From NCBI GenBank assembly GCA_002245855.1, contig NOUX01000003.1, positions 310,001 through 374,000 of the forward strand: a DNA stretch of 64,000 bases. The letters run 5' to 3'. The position numbers were made by a program, and so were the translations under genes. Source of the stretch: Sphingobacterium cellulitidis (GTDB lineage Bacteria > Bacteroidota > Bacteroidia > Sphingobacteriales > Sphingobacteriaceae). Below the pieces are notes generated by a model, which worked only from the letters and a program-made list of their open reading frames with translations, ran no database searches and was not told the DNA's origin. Below are positions 16,263 through 25,220 of the stretch, piece after piece (position 1 is the first letter of the stretch; each line of letters begins with the position of its first letter).

Positions 16263-16317
16263 TAGCACCTCTCCCAATGTGAAATAGTTAAAGCCTCATT
16301 CCAAAAAATAAAAAGCT

Positions 16318-16722
16318 ATGTTACATCAATTAAAATCAAGCGACTGTTCAGATATAATGACGAAAGTACATCGTGTAGCAGACCAGATTATTCAGACCCA
16401 ATTGGATAAAGGTTTATCTGTACCCTTTGCGGTGCAGCTATCAAACGAACTCAATACGGATTATCAAGAACTGAACAGTCTGTTTCTTGTAAAATGTGAT
16501 ATAAGTCTTGATATTATTTTTGTCAAACGAATAATTGAAAAGGTAAAAGAATTGCTCGTGTACACTGAGCAGACCATTACGCAAATCGCAAAATCATTAG
16601 GTTATAAAAAGGCTTCGGAACTTACCGAGCAATTAAAGACCTATACAGGATTAACATCTGCGCATTTCAAACAGATAAGGAAGAACAAACTGGCAATCAT
16701 CAGAAAACAGCAGGAAAAATAA
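16318..16722 (+). CDS. AraC-type HTH protein lacking the HMA domain (divergent paralogue)
   Basis: The 134-residue protein aligns with the middle and C-terminal parts of the HMA-AraC regulators (for example EKVKELLVYTEQTITQIAKSLGYKKASELTEQLKTYTGLTSAHFKQIRKNK). It has no N-terminal CxxC domain. A lone Cys in SSDCSD and one in VKCDI remain. It may act without metal, dimerise with the full-length paralogues, or compete for their operators. No island operator is seen upstream; it follows the terminator of the small HMA gene. Confidence 0.75.
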   Translation: MLHQLKSSDCSDIMTKVHRVADQIIQTQLDKGLSVPFAVQLSNELNTDYQELNSLFLVKCDISLDIIFVKRIIEKVKELLVYTEQTITQIAKSLGYKKASELTEQLKTYTGLTSAHFKQIRKNKLAIIRKQQEK

Positions 16723-16771
16723 AACGAAATATAATTATCAGAAAAACAAACTTTTAAATAAAGTCTTGATG

Positions 16772-16809
16772 AACCTCTCTTTGTGTACAGAAGCAGAGGT
16801 TTCCTTTTT
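16772..16809 (+). terminator. Terminator-like hairpin after the short AraC protein
   Basis: AACCTCT (16772-16778) and AGAGGTT (16795-16801) pair across a 16-base loop, followed by a T run. It sits 50 bp after the stop and 28 bp before the reductase start. Confidence 0.55.
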
Positions 16810-16837
16810 ACAGGGATTGCAAGACAGCTAGAAACTA

Positions 16838-17914
16838 TTGAAGATGAAGAAATACACGTGGCGAACCCATAAGACTATAAAGGAAACAACGGACAGCATA
16901 TCTATATATTTTGATACCGAACAGCAGGACTTTACCTTTTTACCTGGTCAGTATCTCAATATCAGATGTATCATAGACGGCGAATTAATAATCCGTTCGT
17001 ATTCTTTCAGTTCCAAGCCGTCAGACCCTTATCCGGCTATTACCGTCAAACGGGTTTTGGGTGGGAAAATGAGTAATTATATATTTGAAAATGCAGAGCA
17101 AATCGAAACTTGGGAGATTGAAGCCCCCTTTGGAAATTTTGTATTAGATAATACCATTGCCGAACAATCCAAGGTCGTGTTGCTGGCAGGCGGTAGCGGT
17201 ATTGCTCCCTTATTCTCTATGGTCAACAGCATCGAAAATCCAACACAGCTACCATTATTAGTGTATAGTAACAAACTGCCTCAAGAAACCATTTTTTATG
17301 ATGAATTGGAAGCATTGCAGGTCAAAGAAAAACTCGAAATTTGTTACTCCTTTACCTCTTCCGAATTTATTTCTACCAAAATCAATCACGTAGCAGGGCG
17401 TTTCTCTATATTAGTGCTACGTTCCATAATAAAACGGATGGTACCTGAAACCAACAAAGCTCATTACTACATCTGTGGTCCCAATGGGCTAATGGATTTG
17501 TACAAAGATGCACTTACAGGTCTGAACATTCCCCAAGAAAATATTCATTTGGAATACTTTGACCCGATACCACTTAACATTGACGAGATAAAAACAGACG
17601 GAACTTCCAAAGATGTAGTTGTAAACTATTATGAAGACCACTATGTAAATGACGAAATACAGACTTACGAATGCACCTCTCTTATTGAAGTAAAGCCCAA
17701 ACAATCTTTGCTGGAGGCAATGAATGACCATCATATTAAAGTGCCAAATTCCTGTAAAAATGGAACTTGTGGAGCTTGTTGGGCTATGAAAACAGATGGT
17801 GAAGTTAGAATGCTTCACAACGGAGCATTGACCGAACGGGATATAGCAGATGGAATTATTTTACTGTGTCAGAGCTACCCGACTAATTCGGATGTCTGCG
17901 TAAAGGTGCAATAA
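16838..17914 (+). CDS. Ferredoxin-NAD(P)H reductase-type flavoprotein with C-terminal 2Fe-2S domain
   Basis: The 358-residue protein has an FAD-binding barrel (about 1-105, flavin motif RSYSFSS), an NAD(P)-binding domain (about 110-230, GGSGIAPLFS and YICGPNGLMD), and a plant-type 2Fe-2S ferredoxin domain (about 265-358). The cluster ligands are CKNGTCGAC plus a distal Cys in LLCQSYP. This build matches the reductase components of oxygenases (PaaE/HCR group). It would pass electrons from NAD(P)H to a partner; none is encoded next to it. In this island it may serve metal or thiol reduction, which is a guess. Confidence 0.88.
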   Translation: MKMKKYTWRTHKTIKETTDSISIYFDTEQQDFTFLPGQYLNIRCIIDGELIIRSYSFSSKPSDPYPAITVKRVLGGKMSNYIFENAEQIETWEIEAPFGNFVLDNTIAEQSKVVLLAGGSGIAPLFSMVNSIENPTQLPLLVYSNKLPQETIFYDELEALQVKEKLEICYSFTSSEFISTKINHVAGRFSILVLRSIIKRMVPETNKAHYYICGPNGLMDLYKDALTGLNIPQENIHLEYFDPIPLNIDEIKTDGTSKDVVVNYYEDHYVNDEIQTYECTSLIEVKPKQSLLEAMNDHHIKVPNSCKNGTCGACWAMKTDGEVRMLHNGALTERDIADGIILLCQSYPTNSDVCVKVQ

Positions 17915-17967
17915 CAAATTTTAAGGGCATAAGGAGAGAGTAATCAGCTACTTATGCCCTGTATTCA

Positions 17968-18277
17968 TCAATCATTTTTAAGAGCTAACTTCCTGAGCAT
18001 CGCATCACTCATACTATCGGTATAAGCACCCTAAGCAGATACCAAAACTCCTTTTAATCCGTCTTTAGAAACAATACCATATACAGTCGCCACATCGTTC
18101 GGGTTGCTATCACCTAATAGCGAATATCTGTTCAATTTCAAAATCATCAATAACATAAGAGTTGTCACCGCAGACTAACCAGTTTTCTTCGAGATTGATA
18201 TCTACATCATACCCAACGGTTCTAATGTGCTGTATCTCCATCAACACAGGAGCATATTTGTATGTTACATTTGTCAT
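17968..18277 (-). pseudogene. Decayed small protein of the so-called phosphoribosylpyrophosphate synthetase-like Bacteroidota family
   Basis: Read from ATG 18275-18277 on the minus strand, the first frame gives about 55 residues (MTNVTYKYAPVLMEIQ...DDFEIEQIF) and then shifts frame. A second frame continues with [25 protein letters not shown], a TAG, and then AYTDSMSDAMLRKLALKND. Together they resemble a ~100-residue family common in Bacteroidota and usually mislabelled as phosphoribosylpyrophosphate synthetase (KDGVKGTLVDAYGxY...). One frameshift plus one in-frame stop show that the gene is broken. It lies between the reductase and a lone transposase OrfA. Confidence 0.7.
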
Positions 18278-18323
18278 GTCAATAGTATTTTTTAAATTGA
18301 CATCTCACTTTCCGGCTGTTATT

Positions 18324-18590
18324 TCAGAAATCTTCCTGCAATAAATCTTTAATTTTTCGATGCTGAATGCACAGGTCGGCATACATCGTTTTCAGCCGGC
18401 TGTTTTCTTCGTTTAAATTTACCAATTCTAAAAGAATATCCGAACTCAAATCTTTGTATCTCGCTTTCAGTTCAAAAATATTAGTGCCGTATACACCATA
18501 TTTCTCAAAAAGCTCCAAACCACTTTTTCCTGTGTTAAAGTCCTTAAGCACCTTTAAAATTTGGTGTTCTGTATTTTTTTCGTTCTTCAT
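18324..18590 (-). CDS. Lone IS3-family OrfA-type transposase subunit (remnant)
   Basis: The 88-residue protein follows the OrfA pattern. It has an HTH (TEHQILKVLKDFNTGKSGLELFEKYGV), an IFELKARYKDLS segment in the place of the FYxWKxKYGGM box, then a leucine-zipper-like coiled coil (LNEENSRLKTMYADLCIQ) and the LKDLL-like end. No OrfB integrase follows on either strand and no terminal inverted repeats are evident. It is therefore an IS remnant or a retained DNA-binding protein. Confidence 0.7.
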   Translation of the reverse strand: MKNEKNTEHQILKVLKDFNTGKSGLELFEKYGVYGTNIFELKARYKDLSSDILLELVNLNEENSRLKTMYADLCIQHRKIKDLLQEDF

Positions 18591-18711
18591 TTTTCTAATA
18601 TACTTTATACAAAATTCCGAAAGACAAAGAATTGCTTCCCTATGATTTTACCGCTTTAGTTTGTAATTTTTAAAGATTTACCCATTTTCTGTTGTGAATT
18701 CGACTTCTTAA

Positions 18712-18772
18712 AATCTTACAAATCAAAACAGGAATATCATAACACCTTATTTAGCATAAATACTGAATTTTG
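18712..18772 (+). promoter_or_regulatory. Metal-island operator/promoter 6 (regulator copy 2)
   Basis: AATCTTACAA (18712-18721), spacer ATCAAAACAGG, AATATCATAA (18733-18742), 24 bp, ATTTTG (18767-18772). Its place before a regulator gene implies autoregulation or cross-regulation. Confidence 0.8.
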
Positions 18773-18808
18773 ACTGTTAAATAACGAATAGCAAATACAT
18801 TTGAAATT

Positions 18809-19369
18809 ATGAGACTATTGATAAAAGGCATGGTATGTAATAGATGTGTTTACGTTCTTGAACAAGAATTTACAACATTAGGCATTGATATACTTGATGT
18901 TAAATTGGGGCAAGTAGTTATAAAAAAGCCAAAAGATTTTTCAGACAAGATGAATGCAATACAAATAATGTTGAGAGGTTACGGTTTTGAATTGATGTAT
19001 GACAAGAACCAAAAAACAATAATCAAAATAAAAGAATTGGTAGAAAAAGGCATCTCCATGCAATTAGAAACCGCAACACCTACTAAGTTCACAATTTTAA
19101 TTGGCAATGAAATGCACAAGAACTACGATACATTGAGCGGCTTATTTTCTTCAGTAGAGGGAATAACCCTTGAAAAGTATATTATTTCTAGAAAGATTGA
19201 AAAAGTGAAAGAGCTTTTGATTTATACGGATCAATCTTTATCTGAAATCGCATATACTTTAGGGTATAGTAGTGGTGCTCACCTGTCTCATCAATTGAAA
19301 AAGTATACAGGTTTTACATCAAGCTATTACAAAACAATAAGACGTAATAAAAACGGAAGTTATCCATAA
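18809..19369 (+). CDS. HMA-domain/AraC-HTH fusion regulator, copy 2
   Basis: The 186-residue protein is a clear paralogue of 10027-10590. The N-terminal HMA-like part carries GMVCNRC (Cys 10 and 13). A linker helix region and a C-terminal AraC HTH follow (KIEKVKELLIYTDQSLSEIA, then GYSSGAHLSHQLKKYTGFTSSYYKTIR). Unlike copy 1 it has the shared operator in front of it, so it should be induced by the same signal that it or its paralogue senses. It lies just upstream of the RND efflux operon, which also has the operator. Confidence 0.82.
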   Translation: MRLLIKGMVCNRCVYVLEQEFTTLGIDILDVKLGQVVIKKPKDFSDKMNAIQIMLRGYGFELMYDKNQKTIIKIKELVEKGISMQLETATPTKFTILIGNEMHKNYDTLSGLFSSVEGITLEKYIISRKIEKVKELLIYTDQSLSEIAYTLGYSSGAHLSHQLKKYTGFTSSYYKTIRRNKNGSYP

Positions 19370-19446
19370 GCTGGGTTAAAGAGGAATTAATCAATACGTT
19401 TTTTTTATAAACCATCATTAAGATTAGGGAATGCCTTCAGGAAGAA

Positions 19447-19484
19447 GCCTCTGTTCGATAATTCGAACGGAGGCATTATTTTAT
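19447..19484 (+). terminator. Terminator after regulator copy 2
   Basis: GCCTCTGTTCGA pairs with TCGAACGGAGGC (one G-T pair) across TAAT, followed by ATTATTTTATT. Confidence 0.78.
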
Positions 19485-19512
19485 TGGGACAACCTGAAGA
19501 TACATGCAAGTA

Positions 19513-19573
19513 AATTTCACAACTCTAATCGGTAATTGTGTAAAAGGCATAGGCTTGTGCGAAGCTAATTTTG
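19513..19573 (+). promoter_or_regulatory. Metal-island operator/promoter 7 (RND efflux operon)
   Basis: AATTTCACAA (19513-19522), spacer CTCTAATCGGT, AATTGTGTAA (19534-19543), 24 bp, ATTTTG (19568-19573), which here reads TAATTTTG and matches the -7 consensus fully. Confidence 0.75.
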
Positions 19574-19618
19574 TTCAAAAGTTTTTATCATTTGTTGCAT
19601 AATTAAAATTAGGAAACC

Positions 19619-20686
19619 ATGTTATACAAATCTACTAAACCCATATTGGGAATTTTAATTCCCTTGTTGGGTATCCTTTTAATTGCCTGTGAAAGCAAAA
19701 AGGAAAAGACAACAGAAGTCGGAGCTTCTAATACCAGCGCAAGCAAATTACCCGTGGACATTATTATTGCCCAAGAACGGGAACTTAAACACGATGAAGT
19801 CGTAGTAGGCACAATGCTACCTTTTCAGCAAGTTGCTATCGTGAGCGAAATACCTCAAAAGGTTGCTCGTGTAGCTTTTAAAGATGGGAGCTATGTGGAA
19901 CAGGGAGCTACGCTTTACTTATTGAATGACGCTGAAATCAGTTCACGCTTAAAGCAAGTTGGCGCAGAACTGGAATTGGCAAAATTGACAAAAGAACGGT
20001 TACACAATCTCTTGAAAAACGAAACAGTTAAACAGCAGGAATACGATGAAGCCCTTATGCGTTTCCGTAGTTTGAAAGCTCAGGATGAGCTATTGCGAGT
20101 TGAACTTAATAAGACAGTAATCAAAGCTCCCTTTTCAGGTAAAATCGGCATTACAAAAGTGCATACCGGAGCTTATGTGTCACCTGGCACAGAGCTGGTT
20201 ACCTTAGAAGATCAAAGTAACATCAAGATCAATTTCTCAATTCCTGAAAGATATCTTTCATTGGTTAAAATAGGGAGTTCAGTAACGTTTACTACTGATT
20301 TTTCAGATGAAATACATTCAGCTACAATAACCGCAACCGAACCTGGCCTCGATAAACAAGGTAGAAGTTTGCAGGTTCAGGCTGTAACAAAAAATGTCAG
20401 TCGGAAGTTTCGTGCAGGACAAACAGCAAAGGTTTACTTCCTCATAACTGGCGATGGGGCGAAAGGAATAGATATTCCAACCGAAGCACTGATGCCTGAT
20501 GTCAGTGGATACCATGTTTTTGTGATAAAAGAAGGTGTGACCAAACCAGTTCCGGTTACAATAAGCAATAGAACAGAAACGGATGCGATTATTACATCAG
20601 GTGTAACTACAGGTGATAGTATTGTTATTTCAAACACCTTGCGCATCGGTGACGGAACACCTGTAAAAGCCATTATAGGCAAATAA
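19619..20686 (+). CDS. RND efflux periplasmic adaptor (membrane fusion protein)
   Basis: The 355-residue lipoprotein (lipobox LIAC) has the adaptor layout: a beta-barrel/lipoyl half (about 50-95, VGTMLPFQQVAIVSEIPQKV), a short alpha-helical hairpin (about 105-160, with ETVKQQEYDEALMRF), the second lipoyl half (KAPFSGKIGITKVHTGAYVSPG) and a membrane-proximal domain. It links the inner-membrane pump 20709-23816 to an outer-membrane channel. It is the first gene of a four-gene operon with short gaps (22, 18 and 36 bp). Confidence 0.92.
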   Translation: MLYKSTKPILGILIPLLGILLIACESKKEKTTEVGASNTSASKLPVDIIIAQERELKHDEVVVGTMLPFQQVAIVSEIPQKVARVAFKDGSYVEQGATLYLLNDAEISSRLKQVGAELELAKLTKERLHNLLKNETVKQQEYDEALMRFRSLKAQDELLRVELNKTVIKAPFSGKIGITKVHTGAYVSPGTELVTLEDQSNIKINFSIPERYLSLVKIGSSVTFTTDFSDEIHSATITATEPGLDKQGRSLQVQAVTKNVSRKFRAGQTAKVYFLITGDGAKGIDIPTEALMPDVSGYHVFVIKEGVTKPVPVTISNRTETDAIITSGVTTGDSIVISNTLRIGDGTPVKAIIGK

Positions 20687-20708
20687 TCAATTTCTAAATG
20701 TCATCATT

Positions 20709-23700
20709 ATGAGTGTATCTGATTTAAGTATAAAGAAGCCGGTATTAGCCGGTGTGTTTTCGCTCCTTATCGTAATTCTGGGGATTATTGGGTGGAAACA
20801 ATTGGGGGTCAGAGAATTTCCGTTAACCGAACCACCGGTAATTTCGGTAATTACTTTCTACCCAGGAGCAAGCCCAGATGTGATTGCCTCCAAACTCACC
20901 AGACCGATGGAAGAATCCATTGCAGAGGCAAGCGGTATTCGTACAATATCATCTGAATCTCGCGAGCAAGTTAGTGTTATATCTGTGGAATTTGACAGAA
21001 AAACGGACATTGAGGATGCGTTGAATGATGTTAGAGATAAAGTTTCTAAAGCACGAAAACAACTTCCTGCCGATGTAGATCCACCAATTGTTCAGAAAGC
21101 TTCCTCAGCAGATAACTTAGTTGCTTTTCTTGAAGTAGAGAGTGATACTAAGGATATAAAAGAAGTAAGCCATATTGCATCCACGGTCATTAAAGATCGT
21201 ATGCAATCCATTTCGGGTATTAACAATATTGCAATTGTGGGTGAACACAAATATGCAATGCGGCTTCGGTTTGACCCCGTAAAACTAGCATCGTACCAAC
21301 TTACATTCGAAGATGTTAGGCAGGCGCTGCTTCGAGAGAATATCGACTTACCTTCTGGCCGGATTGACGGAAATAACAGTGAGCTAAGTATTCGCACACT
21401 GGGACGGCTTACCACTGCTGAAGAGTTCAATGAAATGCTGATAAAACAGACTGGCAACACCGTAATAAAGTTGAAAGATATCGGAGTCGCAGAATTGGGA
21501 GAAATGAATGAGCGGACTGCTATTATCAATGAAACGGGAAGTTTGAACCGCATTGGTGTGGGAGTTGCAATCCAAATTCAGCGTGATGCCAATGCTATTG
21601 AGGTTGTAGATGAATTCTACAAGAGACTCGAACAATTAAAAAAGGAGATTCCTTCCGACTACCGATTAATCGTAGGGTTCGATTTTACGCAATCGGTGCG
21701 TGAATCGATTAAAGAGGTTGAAGAAACCTTGTTTATTGCCTTTGGTCTTGTCGTATTGATTATTTTCTTGTTCCTGAGAGACTGGCGCTCCACCATCATT
21801 CCTGTAATTGCTATACCGGTATCCATCCTCTCTGCATTTTTTATTATGTACATAGCCGGATTCTCCATCAATGTGTTAACCCTCTTGGGATTAGTACTGG
21901 CAATAGGATTGGTGGTCGATGATGCAATTGTGGTACTTGAAAATATTTATAAAAAAATTGAGGAGGGCATGTCTCCAATACAAGCAGCATTTAAAGGAAC
22001 AAGAGAGATTTATTTTGCAGTAATATCTACCACGATTACGCTGGCAGCGGTATTCTTACCTATAGTATTCATGGGAGGCATCAGTGGGCAGCTTTTTCTT
22101 GAATTTGCCATCGTTGTTTCCGGTTCTGTCTTGGTATCGGCCTTTGTAGCACTCACCCTTACCCCGATGTTGAGTGCTTATTTCCTGAAAAAGAAAGACG
22201 GTCCTGGTTGGTTTCATCGGGTTACCGAACCATTCTTTGTTGGCCTAAATAACGGTTACGCTAGACTGCTGACCGCCTTTATGAAAGTACGTTGGCTGGC
22301 GTGGGTGTTTTTAATCGTCACTTTTGGGCTTATTTATTTCGTAGGTCAAAAGTTACCTTCAGAACTAGCTCCCGTAGAAGACCGCTCCAATATGAACCTA
22401 ATCGCTATTGCCCCAGAAGGTGTGTCATTCGATTACATGAAAAAGAATATGATAGAAGTAGGCAAATATGTAAATGACTCTACAGATGGACTGTACCAGA
22501 CATATTCTATGGTTGCTATTTCATTCATACCTGCTCCAGCTCCTGTAAATATTGCGGTACAAAGTATATATTTAAAAGACCCGAAAGAAAGGAAATCAAG
22601 TATACAAGATCTGTATAAACAATATAGTGCAGCATCCGGCAATTTTAGAGGGTTTCTTTTGTTTCCTTATCTACCACCTACCATTGGAACACGGTATGGA
22701 GGAGGTATGCCAGTACAATTTGTTTTGCAGTCCCAAAACCTGGATAGTCTTACCTCTGTTCTCCCAAAATTTTTAGGGGCAGTACGACAAAGCAAAAAGC
22801 TGATGTTTGCTGATGCAGATTTAAAAATAAACAAACCGGAAGTTAAAATAAATATTGACCGAGAGAAAGCAGCATTGATGGGCGTTTCTATTGAAGAGGT
22901 TGCTCGAACCTTACAGCTCGCCTTATCTGGTCAACGTTACGGGTACTTCCTACGAAATGACCGTCAGTATGAAGTAATCGGGCAGTTATCTCGTCCTTAT
23001 AGAAACGATCTAAATGATTTGAATTCAGTTTACGTTCGTTCAAAATTCGGGCAGATGATACCTTTGAATAATTTGATAACAACAGAAGAAGCGGTTAGCC
23101 CCGCAGCCATTTATCGATACGATCAATTTATGTCTGCGACGATATCTGCAGCACCCGCACCTGGTGTGAGTCTTGCGGAGGCTATCCAAGAAATTGAGAA
23201 GATAAAAACGGAAGTTCTTGGAGAAAACTTTAAAGCCTCACTGGCTGGGCAATCCCGAGATTACCAAGAAAGTCAAGGTAATATCTCCTTTACCCTTATT
23301 TTGGCTCTTATCCTTATCTACATGATACTTGCAGCACAATTTGAAAGTTTGAGGGATCCACTTATCATAATGCTTACTGTTCCAATGGCGGTAACAGGAG
23401 CACTGTTAAGTCTGTCTTGGTTTGGTCAGAGTTTGAACGTATTTAGTCAAATAGGCATCATTACGCTGGTAGGATTGATAACCAAAAACGGAATTTTGAT
23501 AGTGGAATTCGCAAACCATTTGAAAGATACCGGTCTATCAAAATTTGAAGCTGCGATACAGGCTGCAGAACAACGGTTCCGCCCGATTCTGATGACATCA
23601 CTGGCCATGATTTTTGGAGCATTGCCAATAGCCCTTACTGTTAACAGCCGTCAATCTTTGGGAATTGTTATTGCAGGTGGATTGGTCTTTTCTGGAATAT

Positions 23701-23816
23701 TAACGCTTTTCATTATACCGGCAGTGTACTCTTATTTGTCAAGTAATAAGCAAAGAAAGGAAGTTATTGAAGAAACCTTAGAAAATACTACCGAAACTGT
23801 TACCGCAAAACCATAA
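20709..23816 (+). CDS. RND-family efflux pump, HAE-1 type
   Basis: The 1035-residue inner-membrane trimer subunit has twelve membrane helices and two large periplasmic loops. The proton-relay motif in helix 4 reads GLVVDDAIVVLEN (near 402-414) with the two adjacent Asp residues typical of the hydrophobe/amphiphile (HAE-1) group. Metal pumps of the CusA/CzcA group have a DGAVVMVEN-like motif instead. So although the operon has the metal-island operator, the substrate is predicted to be organic or amphiphilic. No insertion or frameshift is seen. Confidence 0.93.
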   Translation: MSVSDLSIKKPVLAGVFSLLIVILGIIGWKQLGVREFPLTEPPVISVITFYPGASPDVIASKLTRPMEESIAEASGIRTISSESREQVSVISVEFDRKTDIEDALNDVRDKVSKARKQLPADVDPPIVQKASSADNLVAFLEVESDTKDIKEVSHIASTVIKDRMQSISGINNIAIVGEHKYAMRLRFDPVKLASYQLTFEDVRQALLRENIDLPSGRIDGNNSELSIRTLGRLTTAEEFNEMLIKQTGNTVIKLKDIGVAELGEMNERTAIINETGSLNRIGVGVAIQIQRDANAIEVVDEFYKRLEQLKKEIPSDYRLIVGFDFTQSVRESIKEVEETLFIAFGLVVLIIFLFLRDWRSTIIPVIAIPVSILSAFFIMYIAGFSINVLTLLGLVLAIGLVVDDAIVVLENIYKKIEEGMSPIQAAFKGTREIYFAVISTTITLAAVFLPIVFMGGISGQLFLEFAIVVSGSVLVSAFVALTLTPMLSAYFLKKKDGPGWFHRVTEPFFVGLNNGYARLLTAFMKVRWLAWVFLIVTFGLIYFVGQKLPSELAPVEDRSNMNLIAIAPEGVSFDYMKKNMIEVGKYVNDSTDGLYQTYSMVAISFIPAPAPVNIAVQSIYLKDPKERKSSIQDLYKQYSAASGNFRGFLLFPYLPPTIGTRYGGGMPVQFVLQSQNLDSLTSVLPKFLGAVRQSKKLMFADADLKINKPEVKINIDREKAALMGVSIEEVARTLQLALSGQRYGYFLRNDRQYEVIGQLSRPYRNDLNDLNSVYVRSKFGQMIPLNNLITTEEAVSPAAIYRYDQFMSATISAAPAPGVSLAEAIQEIEKIKTEVLGENFKASLAGQSRDYQESQGNISFTLILALILIYMILAAQFESLRDPLIIMLTVPMAVTGALLSLSWFGQSLNVFSQIGIITLVGLITKNGILIVEFANHLKDTGLSKFEAAIQAAEQRFRPILMTSLAMIFGALPIALTVNSRQSLGIVIAGGLVFSGILTLFIIPAVYSYLSSNKQRKEVIEETLENTTETVTAKP

Positions 23817-23834
23817 ACTCCAAAGAATAGAAAA

Positions 23835-25184
23835 ATGAAAAAAACAACATATATCGTAGCGATAGCACTGCTTTTTATGGTCTATAGCATACCGTTGCAG
23901 GCACAAAAAAAAATGTTATCTCTGAAGGATGCTTTAGAAATGGCAAAGGATGGAAACAAGGCCTTACAGGTACAAGTCTTGGAGGAAAGGCATTCCACAG
24001 AAATGACACGCGAAGCAAAACGTGGTTTTCTTCCTGAAATTTCAGGAAATATAGCCTATTCACACTACTTTGACAGACAGACAATATTTCTTCCAGGTTC
24101 ATTTGCTGGAACCAGCAAGCCGGTTCAAGAAGTAGCAGTTGGCGGAAAAAATGCATTTAATGGCTTTTTGGCACTACACCAACCCATAATTGCTCCCGTT
24201 ATACCTCGTATGGCGAAAGCTGCAATCTTGAATGAAAAAATTCAAAGTGAAAAAACAGCAAACTTTAAAAGTCAGATAGCGCTTCAGGTTTCTTCCGGTT
24301 ATCTTAATTTGCTGATGATGGCACGTCAGTTGGATTTGTTAGAACAAAGCCTAAATCGAAATATCAAGGCATTGGGGGATTCAAGGTCATTGTTGGCGCA
24401 AGGAAGAGCATTGAAGTCTGACACTTTGAGAAGTTTTATTGCTGTAAAAAATCTAAAATCTTCGGTGTCTTATCTAAAGAGCAATATAGACGTGTCGGAG
24501 ATTGAATTAAAAAGGCTTATCGGTCTGGAAGAATCAGTCGAGATTGAGCTTACCGATAACCTCGACCTTGATACACCGACATTCCAGAGCGATTTCTATA
24601 CTGTAGATGAGGCATTGAACATCGCCGAAGCAAACCGAAAGGATTTAAACATCCAAAAACTGATCATTGGCTTGCAGAAAAAAAAGCAGGAAGCTGTACA
24701 AGCAGAGTTGTTACCTCGGTTGTCATTGATAGGACAATATCAGGTGCAGGCACAAGCCGATGATATGAAGTTCGACCAATATGCCTGGCCAAGAACTTCT
24801 TTTCTGGGGGTTCAGCTTACAGTACCGATTTTTAACGGCAACCGTACCAAATCTCGCATCACACAGGCAAACATTAGAACGGAACATGAAAGAATTCGCC
24901 TTGAAGATTTAAAAGATAAGGTAAATACAGAATTAGCCACCATCATCAGTAAGTGGAAGGAAGCCGTCAATCAATTGGATATACAGGAAACCACTGTAAA
25001 GTCCGCGGAACTGAACTATGAGATGATGAATGACCGATTTGAAAACGGATTGGGTTCAAGGCTCGAATTGACAGATGCCGAGTTGGCATTAACTCAGGCC
25101 AGAATAAATAGTTTACAAGCTAAATATAACCTTAGGCTACTGCACATAGAGCTTCAATATGCCTTAGGATTACTTAACCTTTAA
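23835..25184 (+). CDS. TolC-family outer-membrane efflux channel
   Basis: The 449-residue protein has a signal peptide (about 1-23) and two outer-membrane-factor repeats with long coiled coils (LSLKDALEMAKDGNKALQVQ, then DEALNIAEANRKDLNI). It ends in LQYALGLLNL. It supplies the outer-membrane duct for the tripartite pump encoded immediately upstream. No lipobox is seen, unlike the second OMF at 43478. Confidence 0.92.
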   Translation: MKKTTYIVAIALLFMVYSIPLQAQKKMLSLKDALEMAKDGNKALQVQVLEERHSTEMTREAKRGFLPEISGNIAYSHYFDRQTIFLPGSFAGTSKPVQEVAVGGKNAFNGFLALHQPIIAPVIPRMAKAAILNEKIQSEKTANFKSQIALQVSSGYLNLLMMARQLDLLEQSLNRNIKALGDSRSLLAQGRALKSDTLRSFIAVKNLKSSVSYLKSNIDVSEIELKRLIGLEESVEIELTDNLDLDTPTFQSDFYTVDEALNIAEANRKDLNIQKLIIGLQKKKQEAVQAELLPRLSLIGQYQVQAQADDMKFDQYAWPRTSFLGVQLTVPIFNGNRTKSRITQANIRTEHERIRLEDLKDKVNTELATIISKWKEAVNQLDIQETTVKSAELNYEMMNDRFENGLGSRLELTDAELALTQARINSLQAKYNLRLLHIELQYALGLLNL

Positions 25185-25220
25185 AAGGTACTTACATTAA
25201 CGTTTAAAATACAAGTAAAA

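Noticed and set aside
18324..18590. Complete IS3 element
   Set aside because: No OrfB integrase and no terminal inverted repeats or target duplication could be found around the OrfA-like gene.
20709..23816. CusA/CzcA heavy-metal RND pump
   Set aside because: The helix-4 motif is VVDDAIVVLEN (HAE-1), not the DGAVVMVEN form, despite the metal-type operator.
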